Shown: one piece after another, positions 12,827-25,890 of the stretch
How positions within the stretch are numbered: the stretch's first letter is position 1
Layout: each line of letters begins with the position of its first letter
Assembly: GCA_003344405.1 (NCBI GenBank)
Contig: NOWV01000012.1
Span: 620,001 to 684,000, forward strand
Direction: 5' to 3'
DNA: 64,000 nt
Source of the DNA: Trichoplax sp. H2
Taxonomy: Eukaryota > Placozoa > Uniplacotomia > Trichoplacea
Made by a program: the position numbers and the translations under genes
The notes under the pieces: generated by a model
What the model was told of the DNA's origin: nothing
The model's database searches: none
Seen by the model: only the letters and a program-made list of their open reading frames with translations

Positions 12827-15800
12827 ATGGCAGACGCTAAAGAGATTTTGGCTAATTTCGAGAAGGCTGCTATAGTAATGATGGTAAGGTCGAATGTCTA
12901 GGATAGGATAGGCTAATGTCGAGATAACACCGAGCGGTGAATCAATTCTTCAACATTGTCTTCTAAAACGCCTTAAAATATCCTTTGCTTTTATACACTG
13001 TAGAGTCCGCCTAATCAAGTTAGCGGGGAAGACTATCGAACTGCTGAAAAGATTTTCTTATCCTTTCGTAGAGCCAAACAGCCTTATTCAATCTGTAAAT
13101 ACATGTTAGGTACGAAAAGTATGAATTGAGGTGCCTTGTCTGACTCTTGCTTGTAAATTAATCAATACTGTATTGATACTATAGCACAGGAATGATGTGT
13201 ATAATGTACGAATATTAAAGAATCAATAGTAAAGAAAAGCTGTAGGAAAAAATTACCTACTCATAATGTAGTGTAGTAATGGCGTGCATAGCATGCGTAC
13301 ATGGAAAAGTTTATAGTTCAGAAAAGCTTTTAGAAATGAAATAACAGGTCTGACTCCCGTCTACTCTACTTACAATGATCGCATTAATATTACGTGTACA
13401 GTACAACGTACGTACCTACTCGTATATGCAAGAATCTACAGCTTAGAGAAATCGTAGAAAAAGATAGGGTACTTAGCATGTTAATGACGTCTATGCCATT
13501 TCCTTTACTCATAAGTAGTAATGATATACATATACTAGTAACATAGCAGTAATGACGTACACAGCATGTGTACATGGAAGAATTTGCAGTTCAGAAAAAC
13601 TTCAGAAATGAGTAGCAAGTCTGACTCCTGTGCACCATATAGTACTTTACTCATGGTTAGTGCAATAACTGCGTGTACAATATACGTATACTGAAGAATT
13701 GAAAGTTCAGAAAAGCCTTAGAACATAGGTAGTAGGCCTGACTGCTAGATACTACTATCCTTTACTCATAATAGAGTAGGTTGATTACATGTATAACGTA
13801 TATTCAAGAATCTACCTGTTACAATTATGATTTATTATTATTAACTTAAATCTATCAAACTTTTATTGGCTCAATGAATTCCTACGACTCTTAAAATCTA
13901 ACTTGTTTCTCTCATAGAAAACAGCAGCAATACCTATGTCCATTTTCAAGCTGCTAGTACTATAAAAGAAGCAATCGTTCGGGAATGGAAATTAATTAAT
14001 GAGAACGATAAAAATTCACTACGCGAATTCTTACTGAATTACGTTATTGGCCAATCTAGGTGAGAACTAAACATCTAATTGGACTCTTTATTGACGTCGA
14101 TACTAGCAATTGCTAGCTACATCATGCATATTCTTGTTATAGCTTCCGTTTATTATACGATATCTCAGTAGTCATCTTAAAATACTTGCAGCAATAATCT
14201 TCTAACTATGTAATATAGTAGTGATGTGTATAAAGTACCTATCTAGGTGTACGGTCTTATCCATGATAAAACAGCGGCAACATTTACATCCCAACTATAA
14301 ATAATTTGCAGCAATGTAACTGTATTCTACTACAGCATGTATATATATATATATATATACTGTACGTATAATAATTATTTAGTACGTAAACATTTGTAGC
14401 GCTTACAAAGAGACGTTTGTTTCAAAATTGAACCATCGTGAACTTGGAACAATTCTATATGACTACTATACACTGCTTTAAATTCATAAAGTTATAAAGT
14501 ATGCGATGATACAATACTGTACTATACTTTCTGGATACGAGGTCGAGTTATTTTAAAGTTATTCCTAATTCCAATTAAAATTATTGGAGATTATATTCTG
14601 ATTCTGCAATCTAACTATAGTTACTACTGTACAGTAGACCTACTACTTTATAAAATGTTCTTAAAATACTTAACTGAGGCTATCGTACTGATGTAACTGG
14701 TACTTAATGCATCAGTACGATAGTTTCAGCTAAGTATTCTAAGAACTTTTTATAAAGTGGTGGGTCTACTATACAATCTGGTTTCTGATTGTATGCTATA
14801 GTAGTTAAACTGAGACGTTACACATCATACGCTATAAAAGGATATTGCACAGGCCAATAAAATTCTTTAACTTATTTAAAATTTTTACTTTTTGTAGATG
14901 CCAAGATTATGTTCGAGAGCAAATTCTTTCCTGTGTTGCTATTATGTTTAAAAAGTCAGCAGTAACCGAATCTGGTATAAATGATCTTGATAACTTATTA
15001 TCCACTATCTATCAGTTAAAAAACAGCGATTCAAGTAGGGTGGTAAGTGATCAGGACTTACGTGACTGATAACGAAATCTGATGCATAACATCGCACTAT
15101 ATTACTCTCAAATAAGCATTTAGATAGCTGTTCCCTTATGGCCTCCATACTTAACGAATTTTGTGTCAATCAAAAATCAAGCAGATTAAGCGTAAGCTGG
15201 GAATTTCACATTAAAGCAAAGAAAAAATTCGAAGTATGCAACTGTTTTGAATTATGATGATATTGTTGTCTACCGTATTACTAAGTAGTTGCATTGCTAA
15301 TTTTTACTTGCAAAATCTTAATCTATAATATTCTCTTTCTAGTCTAGTGTCCTGAAAAAAATATGTATTATAACATTGGAAGGATTACAGTACTGCAGTC
15401 GCAACTTGAATCATGACACTAAAGTTATTGAAAAGTACTTAGAGTTATCTGAACAAGTTCTGACGTGGAACTTTAGCGACTTAAGCCGTATCTTTCCTAT
15501 TTACCTATAGCCGTTTATGAGGATAATGATTTACAGATATTCGAATTTTTCACAATTGGTATTGATATTGGCCTAAAGTTTTAAGTATTTTATATTTCGT
15601 AAACGTAAAAATGTTATAAAACCTTAATTAATTTATGTAGCTAATCGTCCTAAATTTGGCCAAGCGGACAACAATAAATTTGTTACCTTTAGACCTAGTC
15701 GTGATTGGGATGATATGATTTCGAATCAATCGACCATCAATTTATTTTTAGAGGTGAGATTTTTTCTTACTTTTGTCATTGGATGGTAGAAAATGTCATT

Positions 15801-18800
15801 AAAAAATCCTTTACACTGATGTTTATCAATTCTTTTCGCCACAGCTATATCAGAAATTGCGACAAGAATCACGCTTGTGTCATCTCACACTGTTGTGTAT
15901 TTCTCAGTTGATCTCTATATGCGGTGATGTATTTCCAAGTATTCAATCAAGAATGTCTTACAATACGTATCTGATAACTTCGTTGATCAAGGCACGAAAC
16001 AGGTAAAAGTTATGCAAATCATAAAATTCGTAACTGACATATAATAATATAAAATTGACCTATTCTTTACTGCAATGTAAAGGCAAATTTGTCATGGCGT
16101 TGAAGCTCAAGATTTAGCAGACGTTTTTAATCGGATAGTTATTGTCGATAAATTATTGGAACACGTACAAGATGAAGCCATATTCACTTTTATTGATGAC
16201 CTGTCTCATTTAACATGCGCTTGCCTGGAAAATTGTGTTAAAGAAGAAATGGTAAATATAAAGTAACTAACACTGTCAACTTGTCAAACTTATTCGTAGA
16301 TAATGCCCTTTTTTTTTACCTATACTACATGTGGTTAAATTCCTGAATTTATAATTGAAAGCTTAATTATTTTGATACGTAAATTATAGACTGACTCCAA
16401 TAAGACTGGTGTCTTTTCGTAATGTAGTATGTTTCATGATTTAGCTAGTGCATCATTTACCTCATTATTAGTTGTAATATCCGACTTTGTGTGACTACTG
16501 ATCAAATTAATCGTGCGATAATTAATGTAAATAACGCATTATACACTCTTCGCTTATGCAATATTGCTTGTTGTAATTTATAATTGACTTGCCAACTTAC
16601 GAAATTTATGCTAAAATATTTTCTTATATTTATTTAAAATTAACAATTTTTAGGAATATATAGAAGAAACATATTTTTCTTATGCTTGTGACCAGTTGTT
16701 AGAATGCTGGTTTTCCATCGTTAGTGAAGATACTGCAAAATTTGACGTCAATCGTATCTCTCTAAATGCTATTGCAATATTTGAGTGTTATCTGAAATGT
16801 CACCTAAGTGAAGGCCGAAAATCTATCTGCGCTACCCTTACTGGCCATGATGCCGAACTTGAAATTGATGAATTAGATGAAGATGACCGAGTTTCATACG
16901 GTGAACAATTATTAAATATCGGCATACTTGGAAGATCGGTTCTATCCCTCTCGTTACCCTTACTATCGCAGTTATTGGAAAATACGATATTAACTTTAAG
17001 ACAATACGTATCACGTCCACTTTCCGCCGGAATTGGTAACACTATTGAGTTAATTAAATCTTTCATTTTCAATATACAGTATACTGATAGTATAGCAAGC
17101 ATTTAATTAAAATATTATTATTTATATTAAACAGACCACAATGCTCTTATGGATGATATCCACTGGTTAATATTAATTGCTGGTAGTGTCCTGACAGATG
17201 AAAATAAACTTGAAGTACCTTTGATACCTTCCGCGATATTACGCTACTCAGATAATATACCTAACTCTGACAATTACGCTAACCTAGTTAAGCTTTTATC
17301 TCACATCTGTTGTAATGATTCCAGAAGTATAGATGACAACATGGTACAACTATTGCATGTAGAAGGTAAATACGTTAATATAGTTTCAACTATTTTCGAT
17401 ACCAGTTCGTTTACTTTTTTACTACTTAATCAACACTGCCTTTATAGCAATTTATAACGTATACGATGCATGTTGAATTACTGTATTAATATCGTGGATT
17501 TTTTTATCTACTTAGGGATCAATCATGTATTCGTGATAGTTTTTTTAATGTTATTCATTTCTCGAATTGAACAAGAAGTATTACAATCAGCTACAGCTGA
17601 TTCTCTGAGCCCTCAAGTTGGAAAAACGATTGTTTGGTTTTTGACACGATGGAGTCAGGCTTATTTATTACCGATGGAGAATCGCTATGATCACATCAGT
17701 TTGTCTTTAATTTTGACGTTTGGTCAAGACTGTGATCTTGGCACACAAACTGTCAAATTTCTTATTAGAAAAGTAATGTCCAATTTAACGTTTTGGAGCT
17801 CGGAAAACGATGTCGCTATAGAATCTATTAATTTGTTATCTACTGTTGTAGATAATAAAGCTAGGTATTTTTCCATAATTTTACGATTTGGTCGCGAATT
17901 TTAGCTAGAAACTAACAAGCTTTTCATATAGATGCCATATCGCAGTTTCTTGCGAGGATCTTTGGAATTTGGCAGTACAACAAGCTGGTAACACCAATTT
18001 ATCTACTAAAAAGTTATCTGGGGCTGCTCAAAAACAGTTAGCGTGTGCTTTAATAAAAGCTGGCTCTTGCGTAGATGATAATGATGCTAGAAATCGATTT
18101 TGGAGCAACGTATGCAATATAAGAGATTAGTAATAATTACAAACTTCATATTATAATATTATCTGCTGCTTTATACAAATATTATTATTATTAATGGAAT
18201 AAATCTACCGTCTGCATTCGTAATTCATTTACTTCTTTTTTAGGTTTTACAACCGCTAAAAAGTCGATTTTTAGCTGCGCTACAAGGGCCACTGCTGGCT
18301 AAAATGATACAGGATTCGGCTCTTAGGGATGAATTATGCAATACTATCGATTGCTGTTCTGGTGTTGCTCTTGCAACAACTGCATCATCAGTATCAGCTC
18401 TATTTTCATATTTGCTGGGTATTTTACATGATTGTGTACCGCTCCTACAACATTTTTCCAATTTTCCTGATATGGTAGAAACGATCCTTGAGTTTTTCGT
18501 AAGCACAACTAAGTCGCAGATTGCTTACCTAAATCAGGTATTCTATACTAGTGAAGAGTTATGATCAGAATTAAATTTCATTGATTGAGATAACCTTATA
18601 TCCTACTTTTCGTGGTTTTCTCATTAGAGGGAAACAAATGAACTTTTTAAATTATGCTTGGCCATAATTCAGACATATGCTAAATGTAGTATAGGTATGG
18701 ATTTTAATAAATAATATGTAAAATATTAAGGTTCTCACAATTAATGTAATGTAATTTGAATCAACACTGGCAGGGAGATTTAACGACACAGTACTAGCTG

Positions 18801-20356
18801 AAGAAGAAAAATTTACGGATTTGTGTCTAATATTACAACTTTTATCGCACGTTACCTCGAAAGATTATCTTGATTTTTCAAAAACTGGTATGTATCTTGC
18901 TTCATTAATTACATTAAATTTACAATCTCTTTTTCGTATTAAATGTTATTTACTGAATTAACTGATGTAAATACAGAGATTAAAGTTGATGCAGGACAAG
19001 ATGATGCTATATCTGTTATTGATGTAGTTTTAAGTGGTTTAAATTTTATTATACCACTTATGAACGAAAATCTATTAAAGGTATGATAATGCGTATGACG
19101 TATATATTTTTTATAGATCATTATTTTCAAACTTTCTTTACGTATATTTACTAGCTCATCAATACCTAATGTTCTACTTTCTCAATTTTGGAATAAGATT
19201 CCAGATTTATGTTTGCAGTACTTTAAGTTGGTCTCGTTTCACTGCGAAATTCATCCTGGAAAATTAGTCGACATTCCACAAAATTTATCGAATTCGTTAA
19301 TGGTATCTCTTGATATGGGTTTGCGCAGGTTAGATGAATACTAGCAATAGATCTGTCATTATTAACACAGATCGTAATTGATAATCCCTATTATCAATTT
19401 GTAGAAGAAAGATATTTTATTTTATAAAAAATTTCATGTAACACACCAGACAACTTGTGTAAATTTTGCACGTTAGTGTTACAGTAAATCACAAGCATCT
19501 TCCAAATCTGTAATAGAAGCTAGAACCTAATCACGCCTTCACCGATGTGGATATATATTTCCAATGCTGCTTTTAGTAACTATGCTTACCTGCACAACCC
19601 TATTGCTACATGGAAAGCTAACATAGCGTTTAACGAAAATTTGCGTTCTTACGATATTATCAATCTAATTATTTAGATTTGGTAGTGAGGTCAGCAAATT
19701 AGCTTTGGAGTCTATTACGGGATTAGCTACATTCGTGTATGGAAAAAAATGCAATAAAGAGCGAAATAGTCTAATGATCGGTATCGAAGTGTTTATGAAG
19801 GTAATTTCCTGGAAAATTACTTAATTGAACCATATTCGTAGTGTGTTAACTATGGCGTAATCCAGTTCTCAAGTTCATATTTTTCCTATTATTTAGAATA
19901 GTGTTGACTGATTACAACTATTGTTGTTTGTATTTTCCATAATGATAGTCAATTTTAGACGTTGTATTTTCCGAAGATTTTGATATGGATTTACTACAAC
20001 CAACGTCTGAAGCCCTTTATTGCATTATCTGTTGTCATCCGGTAGATATCATATCTAAAATATAATAACGCTACTTTATTCTGATGTTAACCTTAAAATG
20101 TCTCTGTTTCTTGGTTTTTTCTACCTTTTTATAAATATCATAAATTTGAATACTATAGGAGGCTTACAAGAACTTAATTGGTAGCTTTTTGTTAACGCAA
20201 AGCGACACCGAATTACGTGACTACCTCGCAGAATGTTTTAACAAGTTGACTCCTCCTTCCTTGTCGATGAGAATGGAACGACCTAGTAAATTACAGTTTC
20301 GGAAAAATCTTGGTGCTTTTTTGGCCGATGCCAAGGGTTCCATTTGTTACCGATAA
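12827..20356 (+). CDS. XPO4: Exportin-4 (importin-beta family nuclear transport receptor), complete
   Basis: Nuclear export receptor known to carry cargoes such as eIF5A and SMAD3 with Ran-GTP. Twenty exons close in frame to 1074 residues (vertebrate XPO4 about 1150): 12827-12883, 13004-13109, 13918-14059, 14898-15042, 15343-15487, 15641-15753, 15845-16002, 16083-16251, 16654-17035, 17135-17365, 17591-17864, 17932-18109, 18244-18537, 18628-18694, 18774-18887, 18977-19080, 19198-19328, 19677-19800, 19949-20041 and 20159-20356. Diagnostic blocks match XPO4: EKIFLSFRRAKQPYSICKY, YVREQIL, DDIHWLILIAG, LSPQVGKTIVWFLTRW, WNLAVQQ, FNKLTPPS. It reads as a HEAT-repeat solenoid with no other domain. 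Exon 11 could instead start at 17577 (also phase-compatible, adding a few residues). Intron 2 carries a diverged tandem repeat and intron 3 a 60-bp-arm hairpin. Start and stop are clear. Confidence 0.96.
13150..13830. repeat. Diverged tandem repeat in XPO4 intron 2
   Basis: Several degenerate copies of a unit of about 120-130 bp. Each carries a variant of 'gtacatggaa-a-tt-agttcagaaaa', then 'agaaatga-ta-caggtctgactcc', then 'tactctacttac' and a CGTGTACA-type segment. Copies start near 13290, 13566 and 13690, with partial ones between. The repeat makes up most of this 0.8-kb intron. Confidence 0.7.
14634..14769. repeat. Hairpin with 60-bp arms in XPO4 intron 3
   Basis: Arm 14634-14693 is the reverse complement of 14710-14769, with only a few mismatches. 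The innermost 15 bp ('gctatcgtactgatg') are perfect around a loop of about 16 bp. It has no coding potential. A short second palindrome ('atacaatctgg'-'gattgtatg') follows. This resembles a MITE-like foldback insertion in a tolerated intronic site. Confidence 0.85.
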
Positions 20357-23300
20357 AAACTCTCAGGACGATTCATTTCTTTCGCTAATTGGATTGCTCG
20401 TATAGCATGAGAGATGCTCGTCATTTTTCTATTTCTTTAAGTGCCACTTCGATATATAATAAGAGATTTTGTAAATTATTCAATTAATGGTATCCAATAG
20501 CTACTTTATGTCAAGTTTTTATTAGTGAATAATGATAACATGTATGAAATACATGTAGAAAATTTACAGAATGTTATCATAAATAATTACAGTGACTCTG
20601 ATAAATTCTTCGAATTAGACCTATTCCATCCGGTTAGCTTGAAAAAGTTTGATGCACTACTTGAATAATTACTATTTGACGAAAAATATGCTAATATTTA
20701 TCTTTTCAAAACATTTAGCTATATTGAATTGAATTTTGATCTCTATATATAAAACTACTGTACAATTTATTAACTATATATTTTCTAGTGACTATCTCAT
20801 TTTTATACTCTTTGAACTTAATATAAGATAAGATTTGATATTTGTTATTTTATGACTTAGCAAATGGAACTATTTTTCTCTTTTAAGAGATATTTCTAAG
20901 AAAATTGACAATACTCGTATATGTGACTTGGATGACTTGCTTTAGTATCATTGTAGTGGAAGTGCTGATCTACATAATATATCCTTTCGTAATAATAATA
21001 CAATTAATTACTTATTGATCACATTAGATACCAAAGCGATACTCATAACTGCGCTTTTATTCTTAGGCACTAATTTTTGATTATTATATACGCGTATATG
21101 TGCATAATAAATTGATACCTAACCATCAAAGCTGGTTTATTGAACGTGTATAATTGTTGTTCATTTTATTATTACACTGCAGAGATTAATCGGATATAGT
21201 AGCAAGTTCTGAATTAATCTAGTCCGATCTATTGAAGTCAAACGTTCGTAGTTCTAGTAGAATGTGATAGACGTGTTCAGCGTTGCAGTCAGCCGGATGC
21301 GGTACAATAATATGTTGTGTATCGGTATCTTGAGGATGTACTAACAATTGTGTAAGCTCGAACTAGCATAGGAGATAGGAAATTGCACCATACACATGCA
21401 GCCAAGAGAGATCCTTGGTATAGCGTAGTAAGCTGATTATATATAATTATTTAAACAAACGGCAGCAAACCATGGACTACTAGAATAACAGAAAAATATA
21501 GTCTGTCTTTTAAGTTACCTTCTTTAGCAAATTTATTATTTCAATACACGTTTCCTTCAGCTACTGTAATACATACTTGAGCTCGATTATTTTTAGACGG
21601 TTACTGTATATAGACCTAACTTTAATGGGTATTCTACCGTACGACTTACAGTATATTAACTATTGACGCATTAAAGCATCTCGAGAAGGATTTTGCCCAT
21701 CTGAAAACGAAATAAATGCACCGTACAGGACTATACTGTACACTACAGTACCGCGAGCGCATGCGCAGTCACTGTACTGTACTTTAACGGCCCGCCCCGG
21801 TATTAGCCCGATGACGTACTGTATACTGTACTGTACTGTACGTCTGTACGAGTGTATATATATACAGTACTGTACTACTCTGCACATTCTGCAGCCACAG
21901 GAAACATGTAGACGCTGATGCCTCATGGCAGCTTCTCATGGCCGCTTTGCTTTTTCACAGTACCGCTAATCTTTGCCGATAAATGACCTCCAATCCAGTA
22001 TCCAGATTGAATTATTGGATATACGAGCAATTAATGAAGACATCAAGGACAACTTTATGAAATACTGTACACAATCATGATAATTACTTGCTGGAGCTGC
22101 CATCGTAGTAGACATCGTCAAAGTGATCAAAGCATGGTCACCGACCTGGCACAGAAACGTTAAAGGCGTCGTCGTCGATCGATTCAAATTCCACGATTGG
22201 TTGTATTTTTTCTCGACATCTCAAGAAATGATAATCGTGGATTACTTCTGAAATGGTATTATACAACAGTACTAACTGTAGAATAAGCATACGATAAATT
22301 AGAATTTTGCTACAACTGTAGTGACGTCAAATTGCAATATATCTCATTGATGTATGTATATGTTAAGCTAAAGACTAATACAATAAGATTAATTTGTGAT
22401 TTCGTATGTAGATGAGTAGACTGCTTGATTGATGGCGTTGTACGAGTAGCACTAACAGATTTTGTTAGAAATTGTTTACCGCTTGGGTGATCGGATGATG
22501 AGTACAGCACAGACGGGCGGGCTGAAACAATCTTATGTTGAGTTTTATTCTGTGCACTGACTTAACATCACCCAATTCAGTCTATTAGCTACTAATGTAG
22601 TACTACTGTACACTGTATAGTATACTATGATTGGGAGTGACAGTTCAGCATGCGGAAATTGTAAATGTAGATCCATGTCGTAATCAATGCTGTACTAGTA
22701 ACCTTTTAACATGTAGAAATAAGGACGTTACTAATGGTAATGTGATGCATTTTTTCCTTCACAAGGTTAAAAGAATCAAACTCCAAGAATCTATTCCCTA
22801 GCTGTATCTAGGAGGCAGCTATGAAATCGAATAAGTTCTTTTCTACCACGTCAATCCAAGTTTTCAATCATCAGGTGCTATATTGCTTAAATTGAGAGAA
22901 TTAATTAAAGTATCCAAAATGCCAGATGTACAGTACTTGATTCAACTCTACTATGTCTACGATCTAGCAGGATTAGTAATTACTTGGCTGATACAATTAC
23001 CTTATAAGACTATATTCGTAAGAGCAGTTGAGGTAGGTAGATCAATTTTTAGCCGATCATTCTATCCAACTGCTTAACGGTAACAAAGTACTTTAGCTAA
23101 ACTTAACAATTTTTAGCTTAGTGTTTACGATATACTCACGTTAAGAATTTTTCAAATTATTGATATATGATTACGTTGTACTACAGTATATCGAAAATAT
23201 CGTCTCTTTGATGAGATCATCCTTGCGCACTTAGCATTAGCTCAAATATGATCTAATGTGACGATTGTTAGGGAGCATGTGTAACGAAGGCTCCAATGGA

Positions 23301-23561
23301 GCTCGTTCACATAGCCTGAGAGATGCTTGAATACAGTGGATTGAAATATAAAATTTTTCTTAAAGTATAACTTATGTAGTCAGCTTAGACTTATCTGTCT
23401 CTAAGAGAAGATACTACAGTTTACAGTAACATATAGATGATGCAATGCATTCATAAGTAAACGATTAACGATCGTATATAGATTTTTGACTGTGTGATTT
23501 TATGATTATGAAAGAGATTTAAAATTAAACTAATAATTAAGCAGTAGTACTGATTGCTATA
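20357..23561. other. Intergenic region downstream of XPO4
   Basis: About 3.2 kb between the XPO4 stop and the 3' end of an unrecognised minus-strand gene. It contains a TACTGTAC palindromic patch (21720-21875) and a slightly less AT-rich stretch at 21890-22560. On the minus strand that stretch has open frames at 21966-22187 and 22310-22525 with possible AG acceptors, but no family match and no consistent splice chain. I do not call a gene. The rest is AT-rich and featureless to me. Confidence 0.5.
21720..21875. repeat. TACTGTAC palindromic patch
   Basis: Runs of TACTGTAC/GTACAGTA words such as 'gtactgtatactgtactgta' are interspersed with GC-richer pieces ('cggcccgccccgg'). The word is nearly its own reverse complement, so the patch can fold on itself. 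It is the same motif family as at 12.0, 39.4-40.2 and 41.7 kb. Confidence 0.8.
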
Positions 23562-25371
23562 CTATTCTAAAGACTTGCTTTTCTTAGCAGATAACATCCG
23601 GAACTGATCAACGACATCATAGACTGGTAGCATACGATTTACCATCTGGTCTTTTTTACAACTAATGTTATACAAGAGAATATTTAAGTAAATTTTCCGC
23701 TTTTTAAAATGCCGTTTACTTCCAAATGGAAATACCAATCTCTAATTTTCTTCCATAGTACTTTCTACCCAGGTTAGAACTATTTACGCGTATGAGTGGA
23801 CTATAAAAATGATAATTAGACCATGTTGGAATGAATATAGAATCGTTATTGTCACAATCCTTGCACAATTTCGTCCTCGCTTACATGTAAATTCAGCCTA
23901 TATGTTGTAAATATGACTCTAGGTATTACATATACTTTTGAGTGTATCATTTATTAAGGAATCTAAATCCAAGTTAGGGATAAAACAACAAATAAACATT
24001 ATAAATTGTTACCATAGCAGAGCTTGATGAGAATTTATTGAGCAATAATAAAATATCATAAATTGTACTGTATTGTATATCGAACTTGACTATGTTAAGA
24101 AATGAATCAATGAAAACTTAGAATGATTAAGAAACAAATAGCATTTAACCTGTTTTAACTAGTTCACGACAGGCAGCATACATATGTAATAATTGTACGA
24201 TAGAAGATCTCTGTTCTTGCACACTTATCGTATCAATGGTATAGAGATAAGTCTAAGACTGTATTGTTAACTGACGTCCAAAATCACGACTACATATTAT
24301 GTTACCAATAATGTACCAATATGTATGAAATCAAAGTAATGTATAAAATAAAATTTCAAAGCATCCACGTTCTACTAGGTACCTCACGAATGCAGTGTAC
24401 TGTAGATATACGATCCTGTATACTTATGCTGCCGTCGGAGGTCGACTTTATAAATAGGCAGTATTTATAATGTGCTGCACTGTGCTTACTGAACTTTATT
24501 AGCTGTTACGCACATTTTGATAATTATGTATAATCATCGTTGAGATACTGATTCAATAAACTTAGTTTCACGATAATGATATCTATTCTTTGATTATGAT
24601 ATTGGAACGTTATTTGCGTGGAAAAACTTGCTCGACAATCAATCGACTTTAGTAAACTACCACTGTTTAAGTTATACAAGCATGCGCATAGTTTATTTTC
24701 CCGCGATAAAGTTAATAGTAATCACGTTAAATACTGAGCTTTTATAGCGAAACCACTATGTAATATGTACATTGACCGTAAACATAGTTACCTATACTCT
24801 TATGTAATACGAATTGATTCGTAAACTAGAAGTTAGCTTTGCAAATCAATAATGCTGCTGTACGAGTATTTCAATCAATATCAACGAACTACTAGTAATG
24901 ATATTTAGTTACATTAAAAAGATTGAGATACTGCAGATAGATAGTACAGTATAAGATTCAATCATTTATTAAAGGTTAGAAATTAGTAATCATTTTCAAC
25001 CTAGATAAATCAAGGTCTTTGTTAAGCAGTGACAAGGCGCAAAATCTACATCTTATACAAAAAATCTGCAAGCCTTTTTGAACAATTCTTGTAAAAGTTC
25101 TGTTTTTCTATACCTGATAGATTTACAGAACGCTAATTGCAATTGTTATAACTACTATAAATTTGACCTTGAAAATAGCGATCGAAGTCGTCCAATCATT
25201 CTATACATGTAGTAAATATTAACATACAATTAAATATAATTTCAGAAATTTAAATTTTACAGGATTAATTATGTAGCGGTGAATCACTAAAAAATAATTT
25301 AATCATGTACACCCAGAAGTAGTAGCAATTACTCCTACACTCCGCATATGGCGTACAATTCGACTTGCCAT
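23562..25371 (-). CDS. Unrecognised multi-exon gene
   Basis: No long open frame shows this gene, but four exons splice in phase into a coherent C-terminus of about 131 residues: 24549-24646, 24383-24488, 24150-24252 and 23562-23650 (stop). The product includes LNHKHSAAHYKYCLFIKS, GSISIQDRISTVHCIRE, SVQEQRSSIVQLLHMYAACR and MLPVYDVVDQFRMLSAKKS. It looks like a soluble, helical protein; I do not know the family. A possible N-terminus consists of 25313-25371 (ATG at 25371), 25168-25200 and 25059-25113, encoding an Arg-rich start (MASRIVRHMRS) and TELLQELFKKACRFF in phase. One or more exons between 24650 and 25050 are unresolved. The donor of 25168-25200 (GTCAAA) is weak. The C-terminal four exons are fairly secure, the rest tentative. 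Confidence 0.5.
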
Positions 25372-25890
25372 CTTGATGGAACAATTATAGCGTTATTTTT
25401 TTTAATGTCTATCCTAAAAGGTATAGCAATGGTACCATTCTATTAGTAAAACAGATAGCTATAATATTTCTTAGCACATGCCAAGAAAATCAGTAAATAG
25501 GATCGCATCAATATAGCTGCTATTGTCTTATTGTTAGGGGCCAGCTTTTATTCAACCTCCAGCGACCTCAAGAAAGTTTGTATAACAATAATCCTGATAG
25601 CTATCAGGTCTTCCATATATATATATATCAATGCAGTAGGATACAAAGCTATTACAGTGATACATATATGTTTCTACTGTACTGTAGGCAAAACTAACTG
25701 GTTACGATATTTATAATTACGTGTCATACATATTACAATAGCATTTCTGCAATGACATTTTACCGTAAAAGGATAAATTTTTGTATTCTGGTTTATGCTA
25801 CGATGCTACTCTAACAGCTATCCCTATGCAGGTGCAGTATGTGTATGTCATCGGTATGATGGTTAATCATGAAGAAGTTGAAACTTTGTA
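25372..25890. other. Short spacer, nothing recognised
   Basis: About 520 bp between the presumed start of the unrecognised gene and the 3' end of the first TM2-repeat gene. It is AT-rich with a short TA microsatellite (about 25615-25630). Nothing else is supported. Confidence 0.5.

Noticed and set aside
14338-14360. TA microsatellite in XPO4 intron 3
   Set aside because: Ordinary short simple repeat; not worth a separate feature.
16800-17102. Minus-strand open frames opposite XPO4 exon 9
   Set aside because: Shadow of a long coding exon whose plus-strand translation matches XPO4.
21966-22525. Possible minus-strand exons in a GC-richer stretch
   Set aside because: Open frames 21966-22187 and 22310-22525 have an AG acceptor at one end at most, no family resemblance and no phase-consistent chain.
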